Shown piece after piece: positions 27,259 to 36,572 of a DNA stretch of 64,000 bases. Below the pieces are notes generated by a model. That model worked only from the letters and a program-made list of their open reading frames with translations, ran no database searches and was not told the origin of the DNA. Position 1 is the first letter of the stretch. The number at the start of each line of letters is the position of its first letter. A program made the translations under genes and the position numbers. Origin of the DNA: Bacteroidota bacterium (lineage in GTDB: Bacteria > Bacteroidota > Bacteroidia > AKYH767-A > OLB10); assembly GCA_016713445.1 (NCBI GenBank), contig JADJPB010000009.1, forward strand, positions 124,001-188,000. Direction: 5' to 3'.

Positions 27259-28338
27259 TTATAATAGTTTTTCGTTTTCTGTTTCTCGTCTTAATTGCGA
27301 AAGGCTTTTGTACTGCAACCAATCTGTAATACAAATACGTTCTTTTCTAGTTGGTTCGCCTTTGCCTTTGTTAAGATTATCCCAAACCGACCTTTCATTA
27401 AACGGTTGAGGTTCTGTAAATCCATTTTTAATAAACTGAAAAGTTGAACATATCCAGTTCTTTGTTTCCGTATCAGTATTTAATAAAAAACCGTTGTATT
27501 TAAGCCTTCTAAAAACCTCAACAAACTTGTTTTGATTGTGAGGAAATAAAAGTATTTCCGTTAATTCTTCGCCCTGTAAAGCTTTCAATAATTCATCTTC
27601 CTTTTTCGGAAAAAAGCCCTTTAGTTCGGTATGTATTTTTTCAATTGTTTCGCTATTTTTGAATGTAATTAGTTTTACGTTCGATTTAGGTTTTCTCTTT
27701 GTGTCTGTTTGAGGTGTTAAGGCTTTCCGCAAAGTGGTAATTTCATCAAAAAACGATTTAAATAACAGAGGGCTTTTTAATATTAATTCCCAAGCCTTAA
27801 AAAATTCGCCCCCTTCATACCCTGCTTCATAAAACAACTCTTTAGTGATGTATTGTTTTAATTTCTTATTATGAAAATCACCTTTGGTTACTGTAATATT
27901 ACCGTCTTTAGCTCTTGTAAATGAAGGGTAAACCCTCTCAAATATTTTATAAGCTAAATCAGTATTTGATTTTTCAAACAAATCTGTTTTTGAAATTGTA
28001 TCCTTAAAATCATTGTATCCTTTATTAAATCCCTTTGCATAATCAACCAAAAATTCATAAATGGTTTTTTCATTTAATACATTTCCTTTTTCATCTTTAA
28101 TTTCGCCTCTCGAAAGGTAAATTTTAAATAACTCATAATATTTTTCCAATATAAAACAACTGTATTCAGTTCCATTTTCTATGAATAAAAAACTTCTATT
28201 AAATGGTGGCAACAAGTCGTAATAAGTTGTTTTTCCATTTACAACACTAAAACTTCTTTGATTGCCCAACGAACAGAAATATTTGTAAATGCTTTTGGGT
28301 AATGTTGATGAATTATACTTTAAATGTTCTATTTTCAT
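27259..28338 (-). CDS. Unknown protein of the integrative element
   Basis: This 359-residue soluble protein is intact, without a signal sequence. It is rich in Lys, Phe and Glu, with a conserved-looking aromatic N-terminal domain (SIYKYFCSLGNQRSF, PPFNRSFLF) and a C-terminal basic region (KGKGEPTRKERICITDWLQY). No catalytic motif or relaxase His triad is visible. It sits between the integrase and the replication operon and is likely element-specific; its role is unknown. Confidence 0.75.
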   Translation of the reverse strand: MKIEHLKYNSSTLPKSIYKYFCSLGNQRSFSVVNGKTTYYDLLPPFNRSFLFIENGTEYSCFILEKYYELFKIYLSRGEIKDEKGNVLNEKTIYEFLVDYAKGFNKGYNDFKDTISKTDLFEKSNTDLAYKIFERVYPSFTRAKDGNITVTKGDFHNKKLKQYITKELFYEAGYEGGEFFKAWELILKSPLLFKSFFDEITTLRKALTPQTDTKRKPKSNVKLITFKNSETIEKIHTELKGFFPKKEDELLKALQGEELTEILLFPHNQNKFVEVFRRLKYNGFLLNTDTETKNWICSTFQFIKNGFTEPQPFNERSVWDNLNKGKGEPTRKERICITDWLQYKSLSQLRRETENEKLL

Positions 28339-28370
28339 AGTATCAGAATATCATATTTTCATATCCATTT

Positions 28371-29649
28371 TTATTTTTTCGGCTGCTTCACGTTTAAAAA
28401 CTCATTGTTTTTATTCATAAACTCCCTTTTGCTTTCATCTTCAAATCCTGCGAAATAGCCCTGAGTGGTTTCAATGTTATTGTGGCTTAATGCTTCACTT
28501 ACAAACTCCATACTTGCCCCATTTCTTAAAGCATTAGTAGCAAAGCTATGCCTCGCCCAATAAGTAGAAACATTTTCGTTTATGCCAGCACTTATAGCGA
28601 ATGTTTTAAAGTTTTGATTTATAAAACGAGTAAAATTTTTAATGGTTGAATACTGTTGTGCTTTGCTCATTTCATCTGAAACAATTTTAAAAATTAGCCC
28701 CTTTGGTTTCCTTACTTCATTGCAGTACTTTTCAATTATATTCAATGCAAAATCTGTTAAATAGACTGTTGTAAGTTTTGGTTTTTTCTTGGTTGTTCGA
28801 ATAGTTTTTGCTCTGTAAAATACGAGTTTGTCGTCTTTGAAATTTTCCCACTTTAGTAAGGCAATATCTTTAATGTTCATTCCATTGCAAGCAAATGAAA
28901 AATACCAAAAATCTTTTGCCTTTTCTTGTTCGGGCGTGGAGGTTGAAGTCTCAAAAAGTGTTTTAAGTTGTACGTTACTTAATGCTTTTTTTCACTGCGT
29001 CACCATTTGGTATTTCGTATTTGTCTTCGCCAAATGGGTAAGCCTCCACGTTAATTATATTACTTTTCTTTGCGTTATTAAAAATGGTTCTTAATGCTCT
29101 TAAATACATTGAAACAGTAGTACGGGAACGGAACAAAGTATCTACCATGTGGTTTTCATATTTTTTGTAGCCAGTCTTTTGTGATTTCAATAAAAGCAAT
29201 TTTTTTGGTTCTTTACCAGTCTTTATTTTTAAGTATTGCTTTAAGGACTTTTTGCTAAGTAAATAATTGCTTGCTGTCCCAAACTGGTTATTTGATTTTA
29301 GGGCTTCAATCATTTGATCGTAATGGTAAAAGACATCTTCGCTTTTTCCAGTTTTTCCAAGAAACTTTTTTTCGAACTGCTCAAATGAAAATATCGAAAG
29401 TTCTTTGGCAGCATCGTTGGCTTTTGTTTCAACCGATTGGATTTTAAGTTTCAATTCGTGGTATTCTTTTCGTGGCTTGGTGGTTTCCCAAGTGCTGTGA
29501 AAATCTTTTTCGGTCAAATTGAAAATAGTGGGGTAAAATTTAGTTTTTGAATAGGCTGGTGAATACACTCTTACTTTTACAGGAAATAGCCCTTTAGCCT
29601 TCGCCCTACGTGTATCTAAGTATATTGAAATTGAGTAATTGGTTTCCAT
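28371..29649 (-). CDS. int: Tyrosine recombinase (integrase) of the element, one frameshift
   Basis: From ATG 29649 (METNYSIS) the protein has an arm-binding domain (ISIYLDTRRAKAKGLFPVKV), a SAM-like core-binding domain and a catalytic domain with IALLKWENF, RHSFATNALRNG (Arg, His) and the nucleophile Tyr in IETTQGYF. The first catalytic Arg region is partly hidden by a frameshift at about 28986-28992 (T run on the + strand); one base restores about 427 residues. It reads away from the adjacent attR, and its start codon abuts the 19-bp repeat also present near attL. It catalyses integration into tRNA-Pro. Confidence 0.9.
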
Positions 29650-29677
29650 TTGCACAGGATTTGCACAAATTTGCACA
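29649..29677 (+). promoter_or_regulatory. Right copy of the 19-bp repeat plus a third half-site
   Basis: TTTGCACAGGATTTGCACA (29649-29667) equals 17517-17535, and a further TTTGCACA follows at 29670-29677. The cluster lies directly upstream of the integrase start, so binding here could both build the recombination complex and repress int. Confidence 0.65.
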
Positions 29678-29785
29678 AAATAAACCAATAATAAAACAAA
29701 ACAAACCTTGTTTATTTACTAACTATTCTATACGTTTACATAGTATTAGCCCATTAATACGATAACAAACAAATACCATAATATT

Positions 29786-29832
29786 CTGCTTTGGGAGCAG
29801 GAGGTCGTAGGTTCGAATCCTGCCACCCCGAC
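29786..29832 (+). repeat. attR: displaced 3' half of tRNA-Pro
   Basis: This is an exact copy of 17423-17469 without the 5' half of a tRNA. It marks the right end of the element. Confidence 0.95.
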
Positions 29833-30294
29833 AAAACAAACCCTATTCAACTGAACCCTGCTTTTGCAGGGTTTTTTTGTTTTATACCACACATAGCAAG
29901 TTTACTTGTAAATGTGTGGGGAAAACAAAAAAGAACCATTTATGGTTCAGTTGAATTTATTTGTTTTAGTCCTAACACCACAGGATCAGCACTGACGCCA
30001 CGCGGTCAGTGCTAATCCTTTAATAGCAAGTCTTTCAAGATCGCTTTAAAAGACTTGCAAAAAACAAAAGCCGAAGGCTCTTTTTGTTGGTTTTTTTATA
30101 GTCTCACCACCAAAAGATTTCGACTTTACTTGCTGTCCTCGAGAGCCTCAAGTAGCTATGGAGAGAAATATATTTATTTGTTTTATCTAATATTTATCCT
30201 CCGATACACCGATACACCGATACACCAACTCACCAACTCACCAATTTACCAATTTACCAATTTTCCCTATCTTCATCAGCCAAAATAGAACTTA
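29833..30294. other. Intergenic space with several hairpins and an 8-bp degenerate tandem repeat
   Basis: Apart from the terminator it holds a 14-bp-stem hairpin (GGATCAGCACTGAC/GTCAGTGCTAATCC, 29983-30018) and another with arms GCAAGTCTTT and AAAGACTTGC (about 30026-30058). At about 30198-30262 there is a run of 8-mers CGATACAC x3, CAACTCAC x2 and CAATTTAC x2. No gene is supported. Confidence 0.6.
29854..29879 (+). terminator. Terminator after attR
   Basis: AACCCTGC-TTTT-GCAGGGTT followed by seven T. It was probably the original terminator of tRNA-Pro before the element inserted. Confidence 0.85.
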
Positions 30295-31002
30295 ATGAGT
30301 TTACACATCAGCGCTAAAGTCGGAGAAATTGCTCCAGTAGTTTTAATTGCAGGAGATCCACTAAGAGCCAAGCATATGGCTGAAAGTTTTTTGACAGATA
30401 TTAAATTAGTGAGTCAAACCAGAAATGCTTTTTACTTTACAGGGTTGTATAAAGGAAAGCGAATAAGTATTGGTGCAAGCGGAATGGGTTGTCCTTCAAT
30501 TGGCATTTATGCTTATGAGTTATACGATTTTTATAAAGTAGAAGCTATCATCCGCATTGGAACAGCCGGTGCATATTCAACAGATTTAAACGTATATGAT
30601 TTAGTGAATGTTGATAAGGCATTTAGTGAATCTACATTCGCTTCAGAAGCTTTTGGTTTTCCGGAAAACCATTTTTCGTTTCAGGGAAATTGTGTTGAAA
30701 AAATTAATGATGCCGCCCTGAATCTAAATGTTAAGCTGCGGACTACTAATATTCACTCCAGTGACGTCTTTTTATAGAGCAAATCCAGGAACTCCCTCAA
30801 TGGCAGCCAATAATAATTGCCTGGCTGTTGAAATGGAAGCATTTGCACTTTTTTCGACCGCAAAATTCTTAAAGAAGAAAGCCGGAACTCTTTTACTATT
30901 TCTGATGTTATTCCAACTGGAGCCTTAATTTCTCCCGATGAAAGAGAAAAAGCGCTTCAACCCATGATGAAGGTGGCGTTCGAAGCAGGGGTTTCACTAT
31001 AA
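30295..31002 (+). CDS. deoD: Purine nucleoside phosphorylase, DeoD type (two frameshifts)
   Basis: The enzyme cleaves purine nucleosides with phosphate to the base and (deoxy)ribose 1-phosphate. It shows the phosphate loop (IAGDPLRAK), GASGMGCPSIGIYAYEL, RIGTAGA, the VEMEAFALF ribose site, and after frame repair TISDVIPTG with the catalytic Asp. Frames break near 30768 (TTTTT; one T too many) and near 30890 (one base missing). The repaired length is about 236 residues, normal for the hexameric family. It stands alone, after the element. Confidence 0.92.
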
Positions 31003-31079
31003 GTAATGTAATAATCAAATATTCAACATTTTTAACTAGCTTTATTTCCTTTTGATTGAAGAAATCATTAGTCAATGTT

Positions 31080-31785
31080 TGCTTTTGACGGCTGAAAAAT
31101 GGAATAACTACGTTAATCCCTTAGGGTGTAGCCTATCAAAAAGTAAGTTTAATCCCAAAGGGCTTCTTGCCTTGTGATTTTTTATTTAAACTTATAAGCA
31201 ATCTTTTTTGCGGGTGAAAAGGATTAACTCGCGTTTGGATCCAAGGAGGAGAGCAATTATTAAAAAAACCCGCAGGCTTTGCCCTTGTATCTATTGATTT
31301 TCAAACTTGCAAATCCTGATTGCTAAAAACTGCGTTGATCCCAAAGGGAGGAGCCTTGCAAGGACCACAAATCCCCAAGGGCTTTGCCCTTGGGATTTTT
31401 TGTTTTAAGACTTACAAAAGCGAGCTTTTGATTGATGAAATGGGATTAACTGAGTTGATCCCTAATGGGGGAGCCTTGCAAGGACCACAAATCCCCAAGG
31501 GCTTTGCCCTTGTATTTTTTTATTTTCTTTCCTTTCACAAGCAAGCTTGTGACGTCTCAAAAGGGATTAACTGCGTTGATCCCTAATGGGGAGCCTTGCA
31601 AGGAACTCAAATCCCCAAGGGCTTTGCCCTTGTGATTTTTTATTTTCTTTCCTTTCACAAGCAAGCTTGTGACGTCTCAAAAGGGATTAACTGCGTTGAT
31701 CCCAAAGGGAGGAGCCTTGCAAGGACATCAAAATCCCCAAGGGCTTTGCCCTTGTGATTTTTATTTTCCAAGCATTCACAAGCGA
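31080..31785. repeat. Six-copy tandem array with 120-bp period beside tRNA-Ser
   Basis: Four good copies start their CCCCAAGGGCTTTGCCCTTG hairpin at about 31373, 31493, 31613 and 31735. Two degenerate copies precede them (about 31149 and 31264). Each unit has the CAAGGGC-TTT-GCCCTTG hairpin followed by a T-rich run, most have a second hairpin (CACAAGCAAGCTTGTG or AAAGCGAGCTTTT), and then TTGATCCC-AA-GGGAG and GCCTTGCAAGGA. Copies nearest the tRNA are best conserved. Open frames across it are a by-product of the 120-bp (multiple of three) period. Confidence 0.88.
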
Positions 31786-31803
31786 GTTGTTGCTCTGCTT
31801 AAA

Positions 31804-31830
31804 AAAATCCCTGTCGAAGACAGGGATTTT
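31804..31830 (-). terminator. Terminator of tRNA-Ser
   Basis: AAAATCCCTGTC-GAA-GACAGGGATTTT forms a 12-bp stem ending in T on the minus strand, 11 bases after the tRNA 3' end. Confidence 0.85.
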
Positions 31831-31840
31831 GAGGTACTTG

Positions 31841-31927
<87 letters not shown>

Positions 31928-32031
31928 AGCGCGTGCAAATTTAGTGAAAGGAAGGCTTGTTCCAAATCTTATTTTAATTTTGATTGCACGAAGTTGCTTT
32001 TATCTTTGTCTGATTCCCAAGGCTTAAAACA

Positions 32032-33865
32032 ATGAAAAAAATATATTTAATAAATCTTACATATTTATCTCTCTTCTTGGCACTTTCTTGTAACTCAAAA
32101 AAGCAAGTTGAAGTGACTGTTGAATCGGGAAACTATATTGATTTAGGTGCCCCAGCTTCTTTTCTGGATACTTGGTCAAAGAAGAATGAAGTGGTAATTC
32201 ATGAATTGAATGAACCCGATAACCTCCATCCAAGCAATGGGACTTCTCAAGTGCGCTCCGAAATGTTTTTGTATCTGCATGGAGCCTTGTTACGTACTGA
32301 TCTGAGAACAGGAACTGTACAACCCGGAATTTGTAAATCAATGCCGGTGATTTCTGAAAACCAACTTGATTTAATTTTTGATTTACGTGAAGATATTAAA
32401 TGGGATGATAACACTTCGCTTACACCAGATGATGTAATTTTACCATTAAAGTTGCAAAAAACCTGGTACGAATAACGCGGCTTTTAAACCCTATTTTGAT
32501 TTAGTAGAGAAAGCTGAACGTGTTCCAAATTCAGCTTCAAAAGTGTTGATTCGTATGAAGAAAGTTTACGAGCAAAATGTCGCACTGTGGGCCGACTATC
32601 CTATTATTCAAAAAAGTTTTTATGATCCTAAAAAAGTATTAGATAATTTTACTTTCGATCAGTTTAATGACACAAGTTTTGTTGTCGAGAATTTTAAAGA
32701 CTTAAATGATTGGTCAACTAATTTTAATTCGGCGCCTTATGGATTTGATCCAAAATTAATATCGGGATTGGGAGCATATCAACTAAAAGAATGGCAACAG
32801 GGACAATTGCTCATTCTTGAAAAGAAAAAAAATCATTGGACCGACAATTCGACTGTTTATGCCGAAAAGGCGTATCCTCATCAATTAATTTTTAAAGTGA
32901 ATAAAGATGTTGTTTCTACGCAACTTGCTTTTTTGAAGCAAGAGTTTGATGTTTCTACTTCACTTTCTTCACGTGGGTTGATAGATTTAAAAAGTGATTC
33001 ACTTTTTAATCAAAATTATCATGGACGTTTTGTAGATGTGTATGGATATACTTTCATCGCACTCAATACTAAACCTGAATTGTCGAACAATGCATTAGCA
33101 CTTTCTGAATTAGAAGTGCGAAATGCACTGGCTTATCTAACACCTGTTCAATCCATGATTGATGTCGTTTGTAAAGGCGTGAATAAACGGGTTGTAGGTC
33201 CTGTAGCGCCAATGAAAACTAGTTATAATGCCGAACTGAAATTAATTCCACTTGATGTGAAAAAAGCGAATGAAATGTTAGATGCAGCAAAATGGAATGT
33301 TAGGGATAATGATGGTGTAAGAACAAAAATGTTAAATGGTAAAAAAGTACGATTGGAGTTAGAATTAACTTTTCTTTCAACTACACCTGAATGGAGAGAA
33401 ATGGCATTGATGATTGAATCTACAATGAAGGAGGCTGGCGTGAAGATGAATTTGAAGATGGCAGATCTGCAAACTTGGCTTGATAACGGAACGTCTCACC
33501 ATTTTGATATGATCATGGGTTCATGGAATTCTTCTGCGTTGCCTGAAGATTATGCACAACTTTGGGCAACATCTAGCTGGAAAGAAAACGGACTCAATTT
33601 TTCTGGATTTGGCAATGAAAAAACGGATGCGATTATTGATAGTTTATCTGTTACCTTGGATGAAAATGAAAGGCTGGGAATGGAAAAAAGGATTCAATCC
33701 GCAATTTATAATGAATACGCTTATATTTTTCTTTATGGATTGGTGCGCCGTACAGCTATTCATAGAAGATTTTCAGGCGCCGAATTGTACGGAGAACGTC
33801 CCGGTGTATTGTATAATACCTTTCAGTTAAATTCAGTAGGGGTGAAGACAAATGTGAATCCATAA
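32032..33865 (+). CDS. Peptide ABC transporter substrate-binding lipoprotein (two frameshifts)
   Basis: This is an SBP_bac_5 family protein of about 610 residues. It starts with a lipoprotein signal (LSLFLALSC, Cys near residue 20). The family signature region (LREDIKWDDNTSLTPDDVIFT) appears after repair of a lost T near 32443 and a lost C near 32471. The later part has GAYQLKEWQQGQ and the C-terminal lobe (MGSWNSSALPEDYAQLW). It is followed at 12 bases by two permease genes, forming a dpp/opp-like operon. Unusually no ATPase gene follows. It binds oligopeptides or similar ligands at the membrane. Confidence 0.87.
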
Positions 33866-33876
33866 AAATTATTTGG

Positions 33877-35265
33877 ATGAAAGCAATCCTAATCAAGAGA
33901 TTAATGCAATCGATGGTGGCTTTGCTCTTGTTGGTATTGTTTTCTTTTTTAGTTAGTAGAGTATTGCCCGGTGATCCTGCAAAATATATTTTATCATTCA
34001 ATAATTCTCAAGTTGTCTCTACCCCGGAAGGAAGAGCTAGAAGTTACGAGCGGCAATATCGGAAGATGGGATTGCATCAACCTTATTTCTATGTTTCGAT
34101 GGAAAGTAGATTGTTGCCGGATTCATTTATCCATCTTCCTGATAATGATTTTAAATTTCTCTTGTGTTCATTGTCTTATTATTCGGGCAATCCTAGATTG
34201 TCTTTACATGTGACTAAAAGTCTATTTACAATTAAAGATAAAACTGTATTGTATTCGAAATTTCAAAGTTCTGAAGTTTCGAATGCAATCGATGAATTTT
34301 TATTGAATGATCAGCTAAGAGATCATACTAAAACGTTAGCAAGTGATTTGACATTATTAAAGTTGAATCACAACAAGAATTATTGGAAAAGATGGATCCC
34401 ACAATTTCATTGGAACCCTACAAACCAATTTCATTTTTGGTTCTTTGGAGAATCAAATAATAGTAGTGGGTTGGCTGGAAAGGGAATTGTAAATGGTGAT
34501 TTTGGAATTTCATGGATACGTGGTGATCATGTGTTGACAATGTTGAAGTATCCATTCTTATTGACTTTACTTCTTTCTGCTTTTATTTTGTTGGTTACGT
34601 TTCCTGTAGCTTTATTGTTAGGAGGATGGTTGTCTTTGAATCATGGAAGATGGTATGCTCGTTTTCAAAAACCACTTCAAATTTTTATTTATTCAATTCC
34701 AACATTTTGGATGGGTACAGCTTTACTTTGGATTTTTGCTAATCCAAGAATGTTGGATTGGTTACCTACTGCCGCACCTGTTTTGAAAACGAGTGCTGGA
34801 GGGTTGAATTGGATGTATTCGCTTATTTCACAAGGAGAATATTTGATTATTCCACTAGTAGCATTAGGATATAGTACAGTTATATATTTGTCTCAACTGG
34901 TGTTGGAATTACTAAGAGAGGAATTGCAAAAACCCTATGTGATGACGTTAAGAGCAATTGGTTGTTCTGAACGCAGAATCATTTTTTATCATGCGATGAA
35001 AAGTATTTTGGCGCCGGTTATTGTTTCAGGAATGAGTGTCTTTCCTTTGTTGCTGGGGGGAAGTGTGATCATTGATTTTCTTTTTTCTATGCCTGGATTA
35101 GGCACATTGCTTTTACAAGCATGTGATCAAAAAGATTTTCCAGTAGTTAGTGGAGTTTTGTTTTTCTCAGGTTTAGTGACTATCCTTTCGTTTGCTCTAA
35201 CTGATTTTCTTACCGCTTATGTAAACCCGCTTATTCGTTATTCAAATAAGAATAAGTATGGATAA
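33877..35265 (+). CDS. ABC transporter permease, DppB/OppB type
   Basis: This 462-residue inner-membrane protein starts with LIKRLMQSMVALLLLVLFSFLVSRVLPGDP, the typical first helix and DppB motif. A periplasmic insert of about 180 residues follows, and five C-terminal membrane helices. The EAA loop is seen in LREELQKPYVMTLRAIGCS. The periplasmic insert makes it longer than E. coli DppB (about 340). Its end overlaps the next permease gene by eight bases. No lesion. Confidence 0.9.
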   Translation: MKAILIKRLMQSMVALLLLVLFSFLVSRVLPGDPAKYILSFNNSQVVSTPEGRARSYERQYRKMGLHQPYFYVSMESRLLPDSFIHLPDNDFKFLLCSLSYYSGNPRLSLHVTKSLFTIKDKTVLYSKFQSSEVSNAIDEFLLNDQLRDHTKTLASDLTLLKLNHNKNYWKRWIPQFHWNPTNQFHFWFFGESNNSSGLAGKGIVNGDFGISWIRGDHVLTMLKYPFLLTLLLSAFILLVTFPVALLLGGWLSLNHGRWYARFQKPLQIFIYSIPTFWMGTALLWIFANPRMLDWLPTAAPVLKTSAGGLNWMYSLISQGEYLIIPLVALGYSTVIYLSQLVLELLREELQKPYVMTLRAIGCSERRIIFYHAMKSILAPVIVSGMSVFPLLLGGSVIIDFLFSMPGLGTLLLQACDQKDFPVVSGVLFFSGLVTILSFALTDFLTAYVNPLIRYSNKNKYG

Positions 35266-36448
35266 ACGACTGACTAAAAATAAATGGAATCATTGGTCCG
35301 TGAAAGTGATCACTTTTTATGTATTAATTTCATTGTTTGCGCCTTTAATTTCAAACGACCTGCCCTTGTTAAGAATTTATAAGGGAGAGTGGACGTTTCC
35401 ATTTTTACATCCTGGAAAAGCATATAATTTTTCAAATGATAAATTGGAAGGAGCCTTTGAGATTAACGCGTTGTTTCGATATTCATCTGGGAAAAGTGAT
35501 CCTCTCAACATGAGCTTTCGTGGACCATTTGATAAACAATCTGCTTTTGATTCAAACGGAAATTTAATTGAAATTCCTCTGGGTGATAGGCATTGGTTGG
35601 GAACTAATTTATTGGGAAGCGATTTATGGGCAGACATTATATATGGAACCAGAATATCTGTGTTTATTTCTTTTTGTGCTACGTTGATAGCAAGTTTGAT
35701 AGCATTGACTTTGGGTTTTTTTGCGGGATGGTTGGGGCCCGGATCCATAAAAGTTTCGCTGCTGAAAACAGTTCTGTTTTTTGGAGTACTTATTTTTTGG
35801 ATCCACCTACTTATAAATATTAAAGAAATAAGCGATCGGTGTATCGGATGGGGTGTATCAGTATTTGTTTTTATCTTAGTATTGAAGTTCTTATTAAAGA
35901 AGCCAGCTTTGTTTTTAACGAAGTGGAAAATTTTTCTTCCAGTTGATGTGTTGTTCATTCGAGTTTCTGAATTGTTTAGCACAATTCCAAGAGTGATTTT
36001 AGTTTTGGCATTTGTACAGTTCTTTTCAAGTTCAATCACTTCAATGATTTTCATGCTTGCACTTTCTGCATGGGTTGATTTAGCCAGGATGGTACGATCC
36101 GAGCTCCATAGCATTAAATCAAAAAACTATATAGACGCTGCGGTGATGTCAGGTGTTGTTGGTATGCGGCTTCTTTTTTTACAAATGTTACCTAATATTT
36201 GGCCAACTGTTATTGTATATATGTTGTATACATTTGCAGGAAATATTTCAATCGAGGCTGGACTTAGTTTTCTGGGATTTGGATTGCCGGCAACGGTTAA
36301 ATCGTTAGGTGGCTTAATTGCCGAAGGGAAGAATAATTTTGAGGCTTGGTGGATGATTGTCTTCCCAGGAATTTGGTTGAGTATGTTAATTTATGCTATG
36401 TTTTCGCTCTCAGATCGACTCAGACTTTTTCAATTTGACAAGAAATAA
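35258..36448 (+). CDS. ABC transporter permease, DppC/OppC type
   Basis: This 396-residue partner permease has an N-terminal helix (VITFYVLISLFAPLIS), the DppC-typical segment GTNLLGSDLWADIIYGTRISV, additional membrane helices and the EAA loop (IKSKNYIDAAVMSGVVG). It ends with SIEAGLSFLGFGLPATV and a last helix. Longer than the classical 300 residues because of inserts. It overlaps the preceding permease and closes the operon; the ATPase subunits must be encoded elsewhere. Confidence 0.9.
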   Translation: MDKRLTKNKWNHWSVKVITFYVLISLFAPLISNDLPLLRIYKGEWTFPFLHPGKAYNFSNDKLEGAFEINALFRYSSGKSDPLNMSFRGPFDKQSAFDSNGNLIEIPLGDRHWLGTNLLGSDLWADIIYGTRISVFISFCATLIASLIALTLGFFAGWLGPGSIKVSLLKTVLFFGVLIFWIHLLINIKEISDRCIGWGVSVFVFILVLKFLLKKPALFLTKWKIFLPVDVLFIRVSELFSTIPRVILVLAFVQFFSSSITSMIFMLALSAWVDLARMVRSELHSIKSKNYIDAAVMSGVVGMRLLFLQMLPNIWPTVIVYMLYTFAGNISIEAGLSFLGFGLPATVKSLGGLIAEGKNNFEAWWMIVFPGIWLSMLIYAMFSLSDRLRLFQFDKK

Positions 36449-36572
36449 GCTGAGATTTGTCATTTTTTGAACTTTGATTTATCAGTGAATTTTAAGACTG
36501 ATTTTTCCATTTTTGTGGCGCTTCAATTAAGATAGACGCACACATATTTTATATTAAAAAATCAAGAGGATC

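Larger units (their letters stand above)
17423..29832. mobile_element. 12.4-kb integrative element in tRNA-Pro with replication module and toxin-antitoxin/TPR cargo
   Basis: The element is bounded by the 47-bp direct repeats. Next to the right repeat is a tyrosine recombinase reading inward. Further inward, on the same strand, are an unknown gene, an excisionase-like HTH gene, a small HTH gene, a RepA-like ATPase, a primase-like gene, a small gene and a terminase-small-like HTH gene. The left half reads rightward and holds a toxin/antitoxin/chaperone-like operon and secreted TPR proteins. No relaxase, coupling protein, capsid or other structural gene is recognised. The layout is that of a small satellite or a mobilizable island. 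Confidence 0.9.

Noticed and set aside
29786..29832. A second tRNA-Pro gene
   Set aside because: Only the 3' half is present and the 5' acceptor strand and D-arm are missing; it is the right att site.
30055..30288. Small rightward frame with YTDTPIHQLTNSPIYQFTN
   Set aside because: It is a translation of the 8-bp tandem repeat and of a hairpin; no start context.
35377..36114. Leftward frame of 245 codons inside the DppC-type permease gene
   Set aside because: It is antisense to a clearly recognisable permease, and its composition is that of a shadow frame.
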